Below are positions 63,778 to 64,000 of a DNA stretch of 64,000 nt, piece by piece. The notes beneath the pieces are model-generated. The model did not search any database. It had not been told where the DNA came from and saw nothing but the letters and a program-made list of their open reading frames with translations. Each line of letters starts with the position of its first letter. Position 1 is the first letter of the stretch. Where the stretch lies: the NCBI RefSeq assembly GCF_002104995.1, contig NW_024468255.1, forward strand, positions 930,001 to 994,000, read 5' to 3'. The position numbers and the translations under genes were made by a program. Source of the DNA: Linderina pennispora. Lineage: Eukaryota > Kickxellomycota > Kickxellomycetes > Kickxellales > Kickxellaceae.

Positions 63778-64000
63778 ATGAAGCTCGCTTCCTTTGCTGT
63801 GGTGGCTCTTGCCTCGGGTCTGTTGGCCGCTGCACAGGGCTCTCCAAAGCCAGATAACTCCCTAAAGCCAGCTGCCTGCACCACTGCTGGCGTGCGCAAG
63901 GAGATTCGTAGCCTCACTGACGCTGAGTGGAGCGTTGTCTCGAGCGTTGTGCTCGCAATGAACCGCGACGGCTGGGGCAGATGGTTTGCGTACGTGCACA
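63778..64000 (+). CDS. Secreted tyrosinase-like protein, 5' part only
   Basis: The frame runs off the window after 74 codons. It begins with a signal peptide (MKLASFAVVALASGLLAAAQ). After a short spacer it shows CTTAGVRKEIRSLTDAEWSV and VLAMNRDGWGRWFAYVH, which match the region just before the first copper-binding His of the tyrosinase common central domain (pattern R-R-E-x-R-x-L-T/S). The copper ligands lie beyond the window, so activity cannot be judged. Family knowledge: secreted tyrosinases oxidise phenols and are often expanded in early-diverging fungi. Confidence 0.7.
   Translation, partial: MKLASFAVVALASGLLAAAQGSPKPDNSLKPAACTTAGVRKEIRSLTDAEWSVVSSVVLAMNRDGWGRWFAYVH

Noticed and set aside
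1-64000. CRISPR array, bacterial operon or ribosome-binding-site signals
   Set aside because: The window is eukaryotic; no spaced short direct repeats of CRISPR type were seen.

Overview
The window is nuclear DNA from a fungus. It carries spliced GT-AG introns, TATA-type promoters and fungal housekeeping genes: MED1, APC3/CDC27, GNA1, eEF1B-gamma, TAM41, an Spc24-like kinetochore protein and an ERV-type oxidase. Short introns, a focadhesin homologue, a Fanzor-type TnpB remnant, a tyrosinase and tandem beta-solenoid genes would suit an early-diverging filamentous lineage such as Kickxellomycotina. That placement is inference.

Layout. 1-2.9 kb has no supportable gene. 2.9-13.3 kb holds an unknown protein, a very large focadhesin-like gene, GNA1 (opposite strand) and a spliced yippee gene. 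13.5-14.0 kb looks like a short spliced TATA-driven transcript, possibly a snoRNA host. 14.1-14.9 kb and 27.9-28.7 kb are nearly identical inverted copies of a 0.76 kb unit encoding a 57-residue microprotein. They bracket MED1, CDC27, a broken AA9-like gene, an unknown four-exon gene, a small cysteine-rich gene and a Fanzor remnant. 28.7-35.3 kb carries eEF1B-gamma, a sugar-porter-type MFS and TAM41. 35.3-46.4 kb carries a TM9 nonaspanin, an unknown membrane protein, an epoxide hydrolase, a second copy of the 3.4 kb AA9/unknown/cysteine-rich segment, and a ZNF277-like gene. 46.7-47.3 kb is an Spc24-like gene followed directly by a 7 kb nest of decayed Tc1/mariner and fold-back elements (47.3-54.3 kb). 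54.7-64 kb has aminopeptidase P, an ERV oxidase, three tandem beta-solenoid paralogues and the start of a secreted tyrosinase.

A caution about 35-46 kb: almost every gene there has single-base frame changes. Those I could resolve are mostly repaired by removing one base, and copy 2 of the duplicated segment shows many extra single bases relative to copy 1. This looks more like insertion-type sequence error than wholesale pseudogene formation. Those genes are therefore annotated as full-length loci with frame changes.

I found no convincing new multi-gene system. The best leads are: (i) the small cysteine-rich gene pair, whose central part has diverged sharply inside an otherwise near-identical duplication; (ii) the Fanzor remnant lacking the middle of its nuclease; (iii) the tandem beta-solenoid paralogues with PPAY motifs; (iv) two related fold-back element families.
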